A stretch of DNA of 64,000 nt from Pseudomonadota bacterium. GTDB taxonomy: Bacteria > Pseudomonadota > Gammaproteobacteria > Ga0077536. The stretch lies in assembly GCA_018668255.1 (NCBI GenBank), contig JABISZ010000038.1, positions 62,001-126,000 of the forward strand, read 5' to 3'. Shown in pieces: positions 1 to 7,612 of the stretch. The first letter of the stretch is position 1. The number at the start of each line of letters is the position of its first letter. A model generated the notes under the pieces. The model was given only the letters and a program-made list of their open reading frames with translations, was not told the DNA's origin and made no database searches. A program made the translations under genes and the position numbers.

Positions 1-213
1 TTGGCTGTTCTAGCGATGCCCGCTTTGCTCGCACCTACAGATATTTCCAAAGAGGTTTTCTTCAGAGATGTTTGTTATATGCTTGGTGTAGGGTTAATGT
101 TGTTGTTAGTTGTCTTAGTGAAAAGAGAAAAAGGTTATTTTTCTCGGACGTCTGGAGCAGTTATGTTGGTCAGTTTTATTTCGTATCAGGTTATAGTTTA
201 TTTGAGTATTTAA
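1..213 (+). CDS. yrbG: Calcium/sodium antiporter, C-terminal end (partial)
   Basis: The window opens inside this gene, so only about the last 70 codons are visible and the TTG at base 1 is not a start. The visible protein has two hydrophobic stretches (about residues 27-42 and 51-69) separated by a short basic loop (KREKG), as expected for the final membrane helices of a CaCA-family cation exchanger in the inner membrane. The assignment rests mainly on position: in E. coli and many relatives yrbG lies directly upstream of kdsD, which follows here after 40 bases. Sequence alone would only say membrane protein C-terminus. Confidence 0.6.
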   Translation: MAVLAMPALLAPTDISKEVFFRDVCYMLGVGLMLLLVVLVKREKGYFSRTSGAVMLVSFISYQVIVYLSI

Positions 214-253
214 TGCCAAGGGATACTGCGGCATCTTCGCGAAGGTATAGATA

Positions 254-1258
254 ATGAATCGAAAAAAAATGAGCGAGACAAAAAAAATTAATCGGTCGGA
301 CTTGAAGAAAATATGTGCAAAAGTTTTGGAGATAGAAGCTCGTGTATTGACTTCTATCTCAAGAGGGGTAGACGATTCATTTGCTATTGCTATAGAGTAT
401 TTGCTTGCCTGTAGCGGCCGTGTAGTTATTCTCGGCGTAGGGAAATCAGGGCACATAGGTGGTAAAATTGCGGCCACGCTTGCTAGTACAGGGACTCCGG
501 CATTTTTTGTACATGCTGGCGAAGCCAGTCATGGTGATATGGGTATGATCGTTTCTGCCGATTTAGTTGTGGCAATTTCTAATTCTGGGGAAACCTCCGA
601 ACTGACAGTCTTACTTCCAATGATTAAGCGACTCGGCGTGAAACTTATCAGTATGACTGGTAGTGAATCATCTTCATTAGCGAAAGCGTCGACTGTTCAT
701 TTACATGTGAAAGTTTTAGAGGAAGCCTGTCCACTTGGGCTCGCGCCAACGTCGAGTACCACAGCAGCCTTAGCAATTGGAGACGCGCTTGCTGTAGCGC
801 TTTTACAAGCTCGCGGTTTCACTGAATCTGATTTTGCTAAAGCGCACCCTGGAGGTGCTTTAGGACGACGACTCCTGATAAAGGTAGAGGATATTATGCA
901 TTCGGGCGCCCAAATGCCGGTGGTTCTCAGCGGAGTCTCCGTTAGCGAAGCACTTAGAGAAATCAGTAGAGCAGGATTGGGAGTGGCCGCCGTTTTATCG
1001 GCACTGGGGGATGTTGTTGGAGTTTTTACAGACGGGGATTTGAGGCGCATGTTAGATGCAGGACATGATTTACGGATTGCACCCGTTGAAGACTTCATGA
1101 CAAAGGATTGTGAAATGGTTACCGCGGACATTCTGGCTGCAGAGGCCCTTAATATAATGCAGGATAAAAAAATCAATGCTCTTTTAGTAACTGATTCTCA
1201 AGGGGCGCTAGCCGGCATCTTGAATATGCACGATTTATTATTAGCAAAAGTATTCTGA
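254..1258 (+). CDS. kdsD: D-arabinose 5-phosphate isomerase
   Basis: Converts D-ribulose 5-phosphate to D-arabinose 5-phosphate, the first dedicated step toward Kdo for the LPS inner core, in the cytoplasm. An N-terminal SIS domain carries the sugar-phosphate loop GVGKSG (61-66), the stretch HAGEASHGDMG and SNSGETSEL; two CBS domains fill roughly residues 205-334. The length of 334 aa is normal for KpsF/GutQ/KdsD. It opens the LPS-export gene run, with lptC starting one base after its stop. The usual next gene, kdsC (Kdo 8-phosphate phosphatase), is not present between kdsD and lptC. The start at 254 is chosen over the ATG five codons later because a GAAGG element lies about 10 bases upstream. 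Confidence 0.93.
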   Translation: MNRKKMSETKKINRSDLKKICAKVLEIEARVLTSISRGVDDSFAIAIEYLLACSGRVVILGVGKSGHIGGKIAATLASTGTPAFFVHAGEASHGDMGMIVSADLVVAISNSGETSELTVLLPMIKRLGVKLISMTGSESSSLAKASTVHLHVKVLEEACPLGLAPTSSTTAALAIGDALAVALLQARGFTESDFAKAHPGGALGRRLLIKVEDIMHSGAQMPVVLSGVSVSEALREISRAGLGVAAVLSALGDVVGVFTDGDLRRMLDAGHDLRIAPVEDFMTKDCEMVTADILAAEALNIMQDKKINALLVTDSQGALAGILNMHDLLLAKVF

Positions 1259-1259
1259 A

Positions 1260-1847
1260 ATGTCTGACATTGTAAAAGCTTGGGGATTCTCTCTTTTTGC
1301 CAGTTTTACTGCCATCGCCAGTTTCTGGTTACTGTTGGATTCCGATAACGATGCTTATTATGAGACGAAAGAAGACTTTAGAGCTCCGGACTATTCTTTC
1401 GAAGAAATGAATCGTAGGACCGGAAGCGAGCTTGGGGGATTAAAAAACGTACTCGATGCCGATTTGGTGGAACACTTTCCTAAAGACGACTCTATGGAGC
1501 TGGTTCGGCCTTATTTGAAAATTTATAATGATTCTGATGAGCCATGGCATATTAAGTCTGAAACAGGCTGGGTGAGCTCAGGGAATGAGGTAATTCTTCT
1601 GCACGGTGAGGTAGAAATATGGAAAAATGGGAAGAATAGGAAGCGCATCTTACAGGCACTTACTACTGAGCTTCGTATTTTACCCAACCAAGAGTACGCT
1701 CAAACTGATAATACAGCGATAATCATCGGTCCGTCCTCCGTAACTCATGCTTTAGGCTTCAGGGCTAATTTTTCTCTCAACCATCTGGAGCTGATTGAGC
1801 GCGTAAGGACCAAACATAGCAAAAAAAGTTCGAGGGTTGGATTGTGA
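1260..1847 (+). CDS. lptC: LPS export protein LptC
   Basis: Single-span inner-membrane protein that passes LPS from the LptBFG transporter to periplasmic LptA. The N-terminus has one hydrophobic anchor (about residues 8-27), followed by a periplasmic domain of beta-strand character (195 aa; the E. coli protein is 191). Similarity to LptC is modest at sequence level, as usual for the family. The call is firm because of location between kdsD and lptA-lptB. It starts one base after the kdsD stop and its own stop overlaps the lptA GTG start by 4 bases, so translation is probably coupled. Confidence 0.88.
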   Translation: MSDIVKAWGFSLFASFTAIASFWLLLDSDNDAYYETKEDFRAPDYSFEEMNRRTGSELGGLKNVLDADLVEHFPKDDSMELVRPYLKIYNDSDEPWHIKSETGWVSSGNEVILLHGEVEIWKNGKNRKRILQALTTELRILPNQEYAQTDNTAIIIGPSSVTHALGFRANFSLNHLELIERVRTKHSKKSSRVGL

Positions 1848-2419
1848 TAATTACATGGTTTTTTAGAGTTAAGTATCCCGCTTTGGCAAGCTTATTTTGT
1901 CTCACTCTATTCAGTCACGTTTACGGGTTATCAAGTGACTTTGAGCAACCGATTGAGATAGAGGCAGATTTTGCAGAACTCGATGACGAGAAAGGAGTGA
2001 CTGTATACATTGGTAAGGTGATTGTTGTGCAGGGGTCTATAGTAATGACAGGTGACCGTTTGACTGCGCGTTTCACATCAGAACGAGAGCTAGAAGATGC
2101 GGTATTGGAAGGACGGCTAGCAACGTTCAAACAGACTCCCGACTTGGGAGGGCTGGATATAGAAGGGGAGGCTGAGATAGTAGAAATGCATGCATTTGAA
2201 AATATATTTTATTTAACGGGAAAAGCCAAGGTTACACAAGGGAAAAGGTTAACGCAGGGTCATCGCATTAGTTATGATACTGAGAGAAGCCTTGCCACGG
2301 TAAGAGCTTCAAAGGGTAACGGTCGTGGAGGAAAGTTGGATCCTGGAGAGGGTGGGCGAGTGAGAATAATTATTCCTCCTAAAGAGAGCGTCAAGCCTTC
2401 CTTGTTAGAAAAGGACTAA
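1844..2419 (+). CDS. lptA: LPS transport periplasmic protein LptA
   Basis: Periplasmic bridge protein of the LPS transport machine. A signal peptide covers about residues 1-28, ending near the HVYG region. The OstA/LptA beta-jellyroll follows, with typical phrases such as PIEIEADFAELDDEKG and VVQGSIVMTGDRL near residue 55. The start is a GTG whose last bases form GTGA with the lptC stop, which argues for translational coupling. The 191-aa length fits the family. The C-terminus is rich in Gly and Arg (about 155-175), which I read as a flexible tail. A gap of 77 bases without a recognised element separates it from lptB. Confidence 0.9.
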   Translation: MIITWFFRVKYPALASLFCLTLFSHVYGLSSDFEQPIEIEADFAELDDEKGVTVYIGKVIVVQGSIVMTGDRLTARFTSERELEDAVLEGRLATFKQTPDLGGLDIEGEAEIVEMHAFENIFYLTGKAKVTQGKRLTQGHRISYDTERSLATVRASKGNGRGGKLDPGEGGRVRIIIPPKESVKPSLLEKD

Positions 2420-2496
2420 ATAAAAAGATGTGTTGGATATATTCTTTTCAGTCTCACGTTTATTGCGTTAGTCATTGTCACCGGAGTAAGTAATAG

Positions 2497-3225
2497 ATGA
2501 GTGTGCTCACAGTTAAAAATTTGTCCAAGACATTTAAATCCAGAATGGTTGTGAAAGATGTAACCTTAGATTTAGAAAGCGGTGAAGTCGTTGGACTGTT
2601 GGGCCCCAATGGTGCTGGAAAAACAACCAGTTTCTATATGATAGTTGGATTAATAAAAAGCGATCGTGGGTCAATCATGCTTGACCAAGAAGAGATAAGC
2701 TTCTTATCTATGGATGCTCGTGCTCGGAAAGGTATTGGATACCTTCCGCAAGAAGCATCTGTGTTCAGAAAATTGACGGTCGAAGATAATATAATGGGAG
2801 TTTTAGAGATTAGAAAAAATCTGTCTTTAGAGCAGAGAAGAAAGAAGCTCGAGTCCTTGCTAAAAGAGTTCCATATTGATCACATTCGTAATAGTGTTGG
2901 AATTTCCCTTTCCGGAGGGGAGCGCAGGCGGGTAGAAATCGCGAGAGCGTTAGCAAGTGAGCCGCGTTTTATTTTACTCGACGAGCCCTTTGCGGGAGTT
3001 GATCCGATTTCTGTTGGAGATATACAGCAGATAGTGTCGCACTTAAAGAACTTGGGGATAGGAGTGTTGATTACTGACCACAATGTTCAAGAGACGCTAA
3101 AAATTTGCGATCGTGCATATATTGTAAATGAAGGAACGATAATAGCCGAAGGAAAACCTGAGAAGATTTTAGAAAATGAAGTAGTTCGCCAAGTATACTT
3201 GGGGGACAATTTCTCGATTACTTAA
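2497..3225 (+). CDS. lptB: LPS export ABC transporter ATPase LptB
   Basis: Cytoplasmic ATPase that powers LPS extraction from the inner membrane together with LptF and LptG. Walker A is GPNGAGKTT (36-44), the Q-loop follows in [13 protein letters not shown], the ABC signature is LSGGERRR near residue 140, and Walker B is [13 protein letters not shown], with the switch His in TDHNVQETL. These sequences are characteristic of LptB rather than a generic ABC ATPase. Length 242 aa matches E. coli (241). Of its membrane partners, lptG is present in this window at 44683-45741, while no lptF is seen. Confidence 0.97.
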   Translation: MSVLTVKNLSKTFKSRMVVKDVTLDLESGEVVGLLGPNGAGKTTSFYMIVGLIKSDRGSIMLDQEEISFLSMDARARKGIGYLPQEASVFRKLTVEDNIMGVLEIRKNLSLEQRRKKLESLLKEFHIDHIRNSVGISLSGGERRRVEIARALASEPRFILLDEPFAGVDPISVGDIQQIVSHLKNLGIGVLITDHNVQETLKICDRAYIVNEGTIIAEGKPEKILENEVVRQVYLGDNFSIT

Positions 3226-3301
3226 TGAGCTAATTAGCTTTTATTGTTTGTTGACTTTCTACAGGAAGTTTCACTTACCTGCTAAAAATATTAATTTTAC
3301 T

Positions 3302-4705
3302 ATGAAATCATCACTGCAATTAAAAATTGGCCAAAGTCTGACTATGACACCGCAGTTGCAGCAGGCGATAAGGCTGCTCCAGCTTTCTGCTAGTGAGTTA
3401 CACCAAGAAATACAAGACTGTATAGAGAAGAACCTGATGCTCGAGCTTGTCGAAGATGAGTTTCCTAATTATATCTCCAGTAACGTTATGCATGATGAAA
3501 GTCAGTTCAAACAGCAAGCAATCTCCGAAACGCGCACCCAGAATGCAGACTGGCAAGAGTCTGCTTATGAAGGCCACTCAATGGACCTAGAGCAGATCAC
3601 TGAAACGGAGACGCTCTCTTTACGAGGACATTTGTTGTGGCAATTAAATTTACTTCCCCTTAGTGAATCTGACGTCGTTATTGGTGTTGCTATCATAGAC
3701 GCAATAGATCTAAATGGCAGATTAGGTGTGAGTACTGAAGAGATCAGGGTTTCCTTAAAAAGACCCGGGCAAGAGGCGCCACAGGATGATGAAATCTCTT
3801 CAGTTCTGAAAATCGTGCAGACATTCGAACCAACAGGTGTAGCTGCTAGAACACTTTCTGAATGCCTATTGATTCAGCTTCGCGAACTTTCTTCGGAAGT
3901 TCCTTTTCTGGAAGCTACAAAAGCATGTGTCAAAGATTTTTTAGAGATGATCGGAAGACGAGAGTACCAGAAAGTATATAAAAGCTTAGGAGTCTCGCCT
4001 GACGATTTTCAGAAAGTTCTAGAGTTAATTAGGTCATTAAATCCCATGCCGGGTAATGATTATGGGATAGACAAGGTTGATTACGTGATCCCTGATGTTT
4101 TTGTGTTCTGTGAGAAAGGCCTGTGGATTGTCGAGCTTAATGAGCAAGTTGTACCTAAGCTCAGAGTTAATAAATCTTATTCTAATATGTTGCAAGGAGA
4201 AAGAGGTAGTGCTGTGGGGACAACCTTGAGGAGGCATTTGCAAGAAGCCCGTTTTCTAATAAAAAGTTTAGCAAGTAGAAATGACACGCTACTAGCCGCG
4301 GCATCAGCAATAGTTGAGCGACAGAAAGGGTTTTTGGCTTTTGGAGATCAAGCAATGAAGCCTCTTGTAATGCATGAAATTGCTGAGGCGATTAGTATGC
4401 ATGAGTCGACAGTATCCCGAGTCACCGCAAATAAATATATGCATACTCCTCGAGGAGTCTTTGAATTGAAGTATTTCTTTTCAAGCCAATTGAATAGTGA
4501 TCTAGGGACAGTATCCTCCGTGGCGATTCGTGCAGTAATTAAAAAATTAGTAGCTGCTGAAAACAAATTAAAGCCTTTAAGTGACAACAAACTATCCCAA
4601 GCTTTGTCTTCCCATGGAATACAAGTTGCTCGGCGAACCGTAGCTAAGTATAGAGAGCTTCTGTCCATACCTGCTTCGTCGGAGAGACGAAAGTTTAATG
4701 AATGA
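3302..4705 (+). CDS. rpoN: RNA polymerase sigma-54 factor
   Basis: Alternative sigma factor that needs AAA+ activators, used typically for nitrogen, motility and envelope genes. The start at 3302 gives MKSSLQLKIGQSLTMTPQLQQAIRLLQLS, the standard region I; an in-frame start further upstream (3248) would add 18 residues not seen in the family. Region I glutamines and leucines are at 1-50, followed by an acidic linker and the core-binding domain. The C-terminal RpoN box ARRTVAKYRE (about 445-454) binds the -24 promoter element. The 467-aa length is normal. In E. coli rpoN is followed by hpf-ptsN-rapZ-npr; here a terminator follows 46 bases after the stop and none of those genes is present. Confidence 0.97.
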   Translation: MKSSLQLKIGQSLTMTPQLQQAIRLLQLSASELHQEIQDCIEKNLMLELVEDEFPNYISSNVMHDESQFKQQAISETRTQNADWQESAYEGHSMDLEQITETETLSLRGHLLWQLNLLPLSESDVVIGVAIIDAIDLNGRLGVSTEEIRVSLKRPGQEAPQDDEISSVLKIVQTFEPTGVAARTLSECLLIQLRELSSEVPFLEATKACVKDFLEMIGRREYQKVYKSLGVSPDDFQKVLELIRSLNPMPGNDYGIDKVDYVIPDVFVFCEKGLWIVELNEQVVPKLRVNKSYSNMLQGERGSAVGTTLRRHLQEARFLIKSLASRNDTLLAAASAIVERQKGFLAFGDQAMKPLVMHEIAEAISMHESTVSRVTANKYMHTPRGVFELKYFFSSQLNSDLGTVSSVAIRAVIKKLVAAENKLKPLSDNKLSQALSSHGIQVARRTVAKYRELLSIPASSERRKFNE

Positions 4706-4750
4706 GAAGAATGTCTTTGCATCGATTAAGCCACTGGAGGAAAACCTTGC

Positions 4751-4778
4751 GGGGAGTTTGCATATGTCTCCCCTTTTT
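4751..4778 (+). terminator. Intrinsic terminator after rpoN (possibly bidirectional)
   Basis: GGGGAG (4751-4756), an 11-base loop and CTCCCC (4768-4773) form a GC-only stem followed at once by TTTTT (4774-4778). This is the clearest rho-independent terminator in the window and lies 46 bases after the rpoN stop, so the kdsD-lpt-rpoN transcript most likely ends here. On the minus strand the same stem lies just past the stop of the open frame 4786-5238 and is followed by GCAAGGTTTTCC, so it could also work, more weakly, in that direction. Confidence 0.8.
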
Positions 4779-4785
4779 GATGAAT

Positions 4786-5238
4786 TTATAGACGAGCCGC
4801 TATACTTGTAGAGATTACTACTATGGGAAGACTAAGAATTTGACTCTTAGACCTTGTGCAGGAACCTCTGTTGCTAAAATTAATAGAAAGTCTTTCTTTT
4901 TCCGTAGAATTTATTCGAATAGATAAGCCGACTAATTTTGACACTTCCGACAATATATCGGTAGATTTATTTTTGAAGTCAAAATTGTTTGGAAAACCCG
5001 AGAAAAAGGCGCGATTATAATAAAACCAGTTGGTGGAGAGGGAATCAAGTTCTAAAGAGTGGTTATTCCTTTGATAGCCATAGTAGTGTTGTTGCTCTAC
5101 TGATAGATAGTCAAAGTTTATAGCTACTTTAGTGTTATAAATATACACACGTGCTAAAGCTATAGATGGCCCCAATTTTAGGTAATAATCTTCGTGTCTA
5201 AAAATAATCGTAATCAAGAGCTGCTGAGAGACATCCAA
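4786..5238 (-). CDS. Unassigned open reading frame convergent with rpoN
   Basis: I do not recognise this protein. The minus strand is stop-free for up to 150 codons across essentially the whole gap between the rpoN terminator and mgtE, while the plus strand there is full of stops. In AT-rich non-coding DNA an open frame of that length is unexpected. The ATG at 5238 lies inside mgtE on the opposite strand with no Shine-Dalgarno; GTG at 5148 or TTG at 5175 would give about 120-129 residues, also without a clear ribosome site. The product would be rich in Tyr, Phe, Asn and Ser, with no signal peptide or membrane helix I can defend. It could be a lineage-specific gene, a decaying gene, or chance. 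Confidence 0.28.
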   Translation of the reverse strand: MDVSQQLLITIIFRHEDYYLKLGPSIALARVYIYNTKVAINFDYLSVEQQHYYGYQRNNHSLELDSLSTNWFYYNRAFFSGFPNNFDFKNKSTDILSEVSKLVGLSIRINSTEKERLSINFSNRGSCTRSKSQILSLPIVVISTSIAARL

Positions 5239-6543
5239 GTATTGCTAGAATCGAACGAGATTCAAGAATTAAGAGATCTGTTGGTCACTATTCATCCCTC
5301 TGAAATAGCTGATGTTCTTGAATCGTCGGCAAAGGCCGATCGTCATCGAATATGGGTATGTATTGACCCAAATGTTGAGGGTGAGATACTTTCTTACGCT
5401 AACACCTCAGTTAGGAACAGCCTTGTTCAGCAAATGGAACCTGCTGAGGTTGCTAGCGCGACTAATTTCCTCGACTCTGATGATATGGCGGACATTCTGC
5501 AAGATCTCCCAGAAGAGATGGCAGATGAAATTTTGTTGTCTATGGATGAGCAGAATCGCCAGAGAGTTAGCGTCGTGCTCAACTTCCCCCCTGATACGGC
5601 AGGCGGATTGATGAATATTGACACGGTTACTGTTAGGTCTGACGTTGATGCAGATGTGGTCTTGAGATATATGCGCAGGCTAAAAGAAATGCCTGATAAT
5701 TTTGATCAGCTTTTTGTGGTGGATCGCGGAGATGTGTTTTTAGGCGTCCTTCCATTGACGACTCTCGTCCTAGCTCAACCTCACGCAAAAATAAAAGACA
5801 TCATGGCAACAGATCAACCGGTTATTTGGGCTGATAGTGATATAAGCGAAGTCGTGACTATTTTTGAACAGCGAGATCTGATTTCGTCTCCTGTGACGGA
5901 TAGAAGCGGTAAATTATTAGGTCGGATTACTATTGATGACGTGGTCGATGTTATCAGAGAGCAAAGCGATCACTCCCTGATGCTGGCTGCCGGTTTAGAT
6001 GACGAGTCTGATGTTTTTGCTCCTATTCTGACCACGACGCGACAGCGATCTCTTTGGTTAGCGGTTAATCTCGGTACTGCCTTGTCGGCTGCCTGGGTAA
6101 TAGGCCTCTTTGAGGCGACGATTAAAGAGTTAGTGGCTCTAGCAGTCCTAATGCCAATTGTTGCAAGCATGGGTGGAATTGCTGGAAATCAAAGCTTAAC
6201 CATTGTCTTGAGAGGATTAGTTTTGGGCCATGTGGGAGACACTAATGCCCGAGCAGTGATTTGGCATGAAGTTGGAGTAGGGCTTTTAAATGGTTTTATT
6301 TGGGCGATTGTTGTCGCTGTTGTAGCAGCGCTATGGTTTGACAACTTTGGCTTGGGGGCAGTAATAGGATGTGCCATGGTTTTGAACTTGTTGACTGCTG
6401 GGCTTTTTGGAGCATCTATACCGGTATTACTTAAAAAAATAAATGTAGATCCAGCTTTAGCAGGAGGAGTAGTTCTGACGACGGTGACAGACATTGTTGG
6501 CTTTTTGGCTTTCTTGGGACTAGCGTCGCAATTTCTGGTGTAG
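5194..6543 (+). CDS. mgtE: Magnesium transporter MgtE
   Basis: Mg2+-gated Mg2+ channel of the inner membrane. Domains in order are: an MgtE N superhelical domain (about 1-125, acidic), a CBS pair (about 130-255) and a five-helix membrane domain (about 280-449). The pore-side phrase AVLMPIVASMGGIAGNQSLT contains the conserved P-x6-GG-x2-GNQ pattern of SLC41/MgtE. Length 449 aa is typical. The start is GTG at 5194, with AGGTAA about 10 bases upstream. It has its own leader region after the rpoN terminator. I saw no M-box-like riboswitch in the 380 bases before it, though I cannot fold the RNA here. Confidence 0.95.
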   Translation: MSKNNRNQELLRDIQVLLESNEIQELRDLLVTIHPSEIADVLESSAKADRHRIWVCIDPNVEGEILSYANTSVRNSLVQQMEPAEVASATNFLDSDDMADILQDLPEEMADEILLSMDEQNRQRVSVVLNFPPDTAGGLMNIDTVTVRSDVDADVVLRYMRRLKEMPDNFDQLFVVDRGDVFLGVLPLTTLVLAQPHAKIKDIMATDQPVIWADSDISEVVTIFEQRDLISSPVTDRSGKLLGRITIDDVVDVIREQSDHSLMLAAGLDDESDVFAPILTTTRQRSLWLAVNLGTALSAAWVIGLFEATIKELVALAVLMPIVASMGGIAGNQSLTIVLRGLVLGHVGDTNARAVIWHEVGVGLLNGFIWAIVVAVVAALWFDNFGLGAVIGCAMVLNLLTAGLFGASIPVLLKKINVDPALAGGVVLTTVTDIVGFLAFLGLASQFLV

Positions 6544-6600
6544 AGAGAATAAAACTAGGAATATAGTATTTATGTGTTAGTATGCATGATGCAGACGCTA

Positions 6601-6621
6601 TGTTGTAAAAATGATACAACA
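6601..6621. repeat. 21-bp perfect inverted repeat in the mgtE-lipoprotein gap
   Basis: TGTTGTA (6601-6607), a 7-base spacer and TACAACA (6615-6621) form an exact 7-bp inverted repeat. No T-run follows in either direction, so a terminator is unlikely. The site lies about 50 bases upstream of a promoter-like sequence for the lipoprotein gene, a plausible place for a dimeric regulator, or it may be a weak hairpin at the mgtE 3' end. Confidence 0.35.
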
Positions 6622-6672
6622 GCGGCAGCTGAAGTTAATAATGTTTCATTTATGGAAAGAAGCAGGGAGCTT

Positions 6673-6704
6673 TTGCAACGACTGGGTTGTTGTTAATCTA
6701 TAAT
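6673..6704 (+). promoter_or_regulatory. Promoter-like sequence before the small lipoprotein
   Basis: A perfect -10 hexamer TATAAT (6699-6704) is preceded by TTGCAA (6673-6678), but the spacing is 20 bases, longer than the usual 16-18, so the -35 assignment is doubtful. Transcription would start near 6712, giving about a 48-base leader before the ATG at 6760. Confidence 0.35.
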
Positions 6705-6759
6705 GTGAATAGAAGCCAAATGTAAGGCAAAAATTTAAAGTTCGTGGGAGACCTACAAA

Positions 6760-6990
6760 ATGTACAAAATTTCAAAGTTGTCAGCAGTTCTTATAGCCGG
6801 TTTGCTCCTAGGGGGCTGTGCTAACAGTGACCTAAAGCCTACTGATATTCTATGCCCGCTTCTTGGCGGGACATTAGGTGCTGGTGTAGTCGCTGGTGGC
6901 CTCGATGGGGACGATAAGGGTGCGATGATGCTTGGAGCCGCAGTAGGTGCTGGTTTAGGCCATTTTATCTGCAATGCAGGCGACGAGTAA
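6760..6990 (+). CDS. Small glycine-zipper lipoprotein
   Basis: A 76-residue predicted lipoprotein: basic N-terminus, hydrophobic core and lipobox LLGGC with Cys20 as the lipidation site; Asn22/Ser23 follow the acylated Cys-Ala. The mature part is a Gly/Ala-rich glycine zipper (GGTLGAGVVAGG, then LGAAVGAGLG), the pattern of small envelope proteins of the glycine-zipper 2TM kind. Two further cysteines (Cys32 and Cys71) flank the zipper and could form a disulfide in the periplasm. A short acidic loop LDGDDKG separates the halves. It appears to be monocistronic. The function is unknown; an envelope or outer-membrane role is inferred only from the lipobox and the zipper. Confidence 0.75.
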   Translation: MYKISKLSAVLIAGLLLGGCANSDLKPTDILCPLLGGTLGAGVVAGGLDGDDKGAMMLGAAVGAGLGHFICNAGDE

Positions 6991-7004
6991 AATCACTCAA
7001 GTTT

Positions 7005-7029
7005 AGAGTGGGCTGAGAACGCCCGCTCT
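7005..7029 (+). terminator. Hairpin after the lipoprotein gene
   Basis: AGAGTGGGC (7005-7013) pairs with GCCCGCTCT (7021-7029) through nine positions with one G-U pair and a 7-base loop, starting 14 bases after the lipoprotein stop. The stem is strong but no T-run follows, so it is either a rho-assisted or RNA-stabilising 3' structure rather than a textbook intrinsic terminator. Confidence 0.45.
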
Positions 7030-7141
7030 GTTCTGAAGTCTAAGTTACCAAGAACCACTGATTTCGTAAGCTTTCGGAGCTCAGAGCAATCCGTGTGTCC
7101 TTTAACTTATTCTAGATGCGGCCGCGGTATCAGAGACTAAT

Positions 7142-7495
7142 TTACCAGCTGAATATAAGCCATTGGTTGACGATAGGTTCAACTTTGCCATCCAGTTTGG
7201 TCTCAAGTAACCCATCTCCATCATGGTCAAGAAAGTAATAAGACGGTCCGACGCTAGGGGTAATCTTAACCATATAAAGTCTGCCGTTTATGCGGTATTC
7301 CTGGTGGGTCGCACCCTTTTTTTGGACAATAGTGATGTCCGGCTCAACCGCTTCATTTATATACGCGTCGTCTGGCACCAGAACTATGGGTGGTGGTGGT
7401 GCGTCCGTAAACTCTTCCGCGGCCAACAATGTCCCGTAGCTAATGGCGGCCACCATTATCCACGCTGACCAAACTATTCCCGTAAATTTTTTCAT
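7142..7495 (-). CDS. DUF2782 family periplasmic protein
   Basis: A 117-aa exported protein with a clear signal peptide (about 1-26, ending near LLAA-EE), then a Pro-rich segment PPPPIVLVPDD and a compact domain with RINGRLYMVKITP and YYFLDHDGDGLLETKLD. This matches the DUF2782 family, which in Pseudomonas-type genomes lies beside polA, as here, in divergent orientation. No catalytic motif is visible. DGDG resembles a calcium-binding turn but is too short to call. The function is unknown. Confidence 0.8.
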   Translation of the reverse strand: MKKFTGIVWSAWIMVAAISYGTLLAAEEFTDAPPPPIVLVPDDAYINEAVEPDITIVQKKGATHQEYRINGRLYMVKITPSVGPSYYFLDHDGDGLLETKLDGKVEPIVNQWLIFSW

Positions 7496-7612
7496 CCGAG
7501 CATTCTCTCTCTATGTAGATTTAGCTGTTACTATTGTATAGAAGAATAGCACTGAAACTACTTATAAGACATTAACCTTTGAAAAAACATAACTGAACTT
7601 TTGGTCAAAAAA

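Noticed and set aside
697-1176. A 159-codon open frame antisense to kdsD
   Set aside because: Fully within a well-supported gene, low-complexity Ser/Ala/Thr composition, no ribosome site.
4698-4811. A 37-codon open frame overlapping the end of rpoN (ATGA-type overlap)
   Set aside because: The rpoN intrinsic terminator (4751-4778) lies inside it, it has no family resemblance, and its length is within chance.
4812-5193. M-box or other Mg2+ riboswitch before mgtE
   Set aside because: The gap is long enough, but I see none of the conserved M-box loops; a covariance-model search would be needed to say more.
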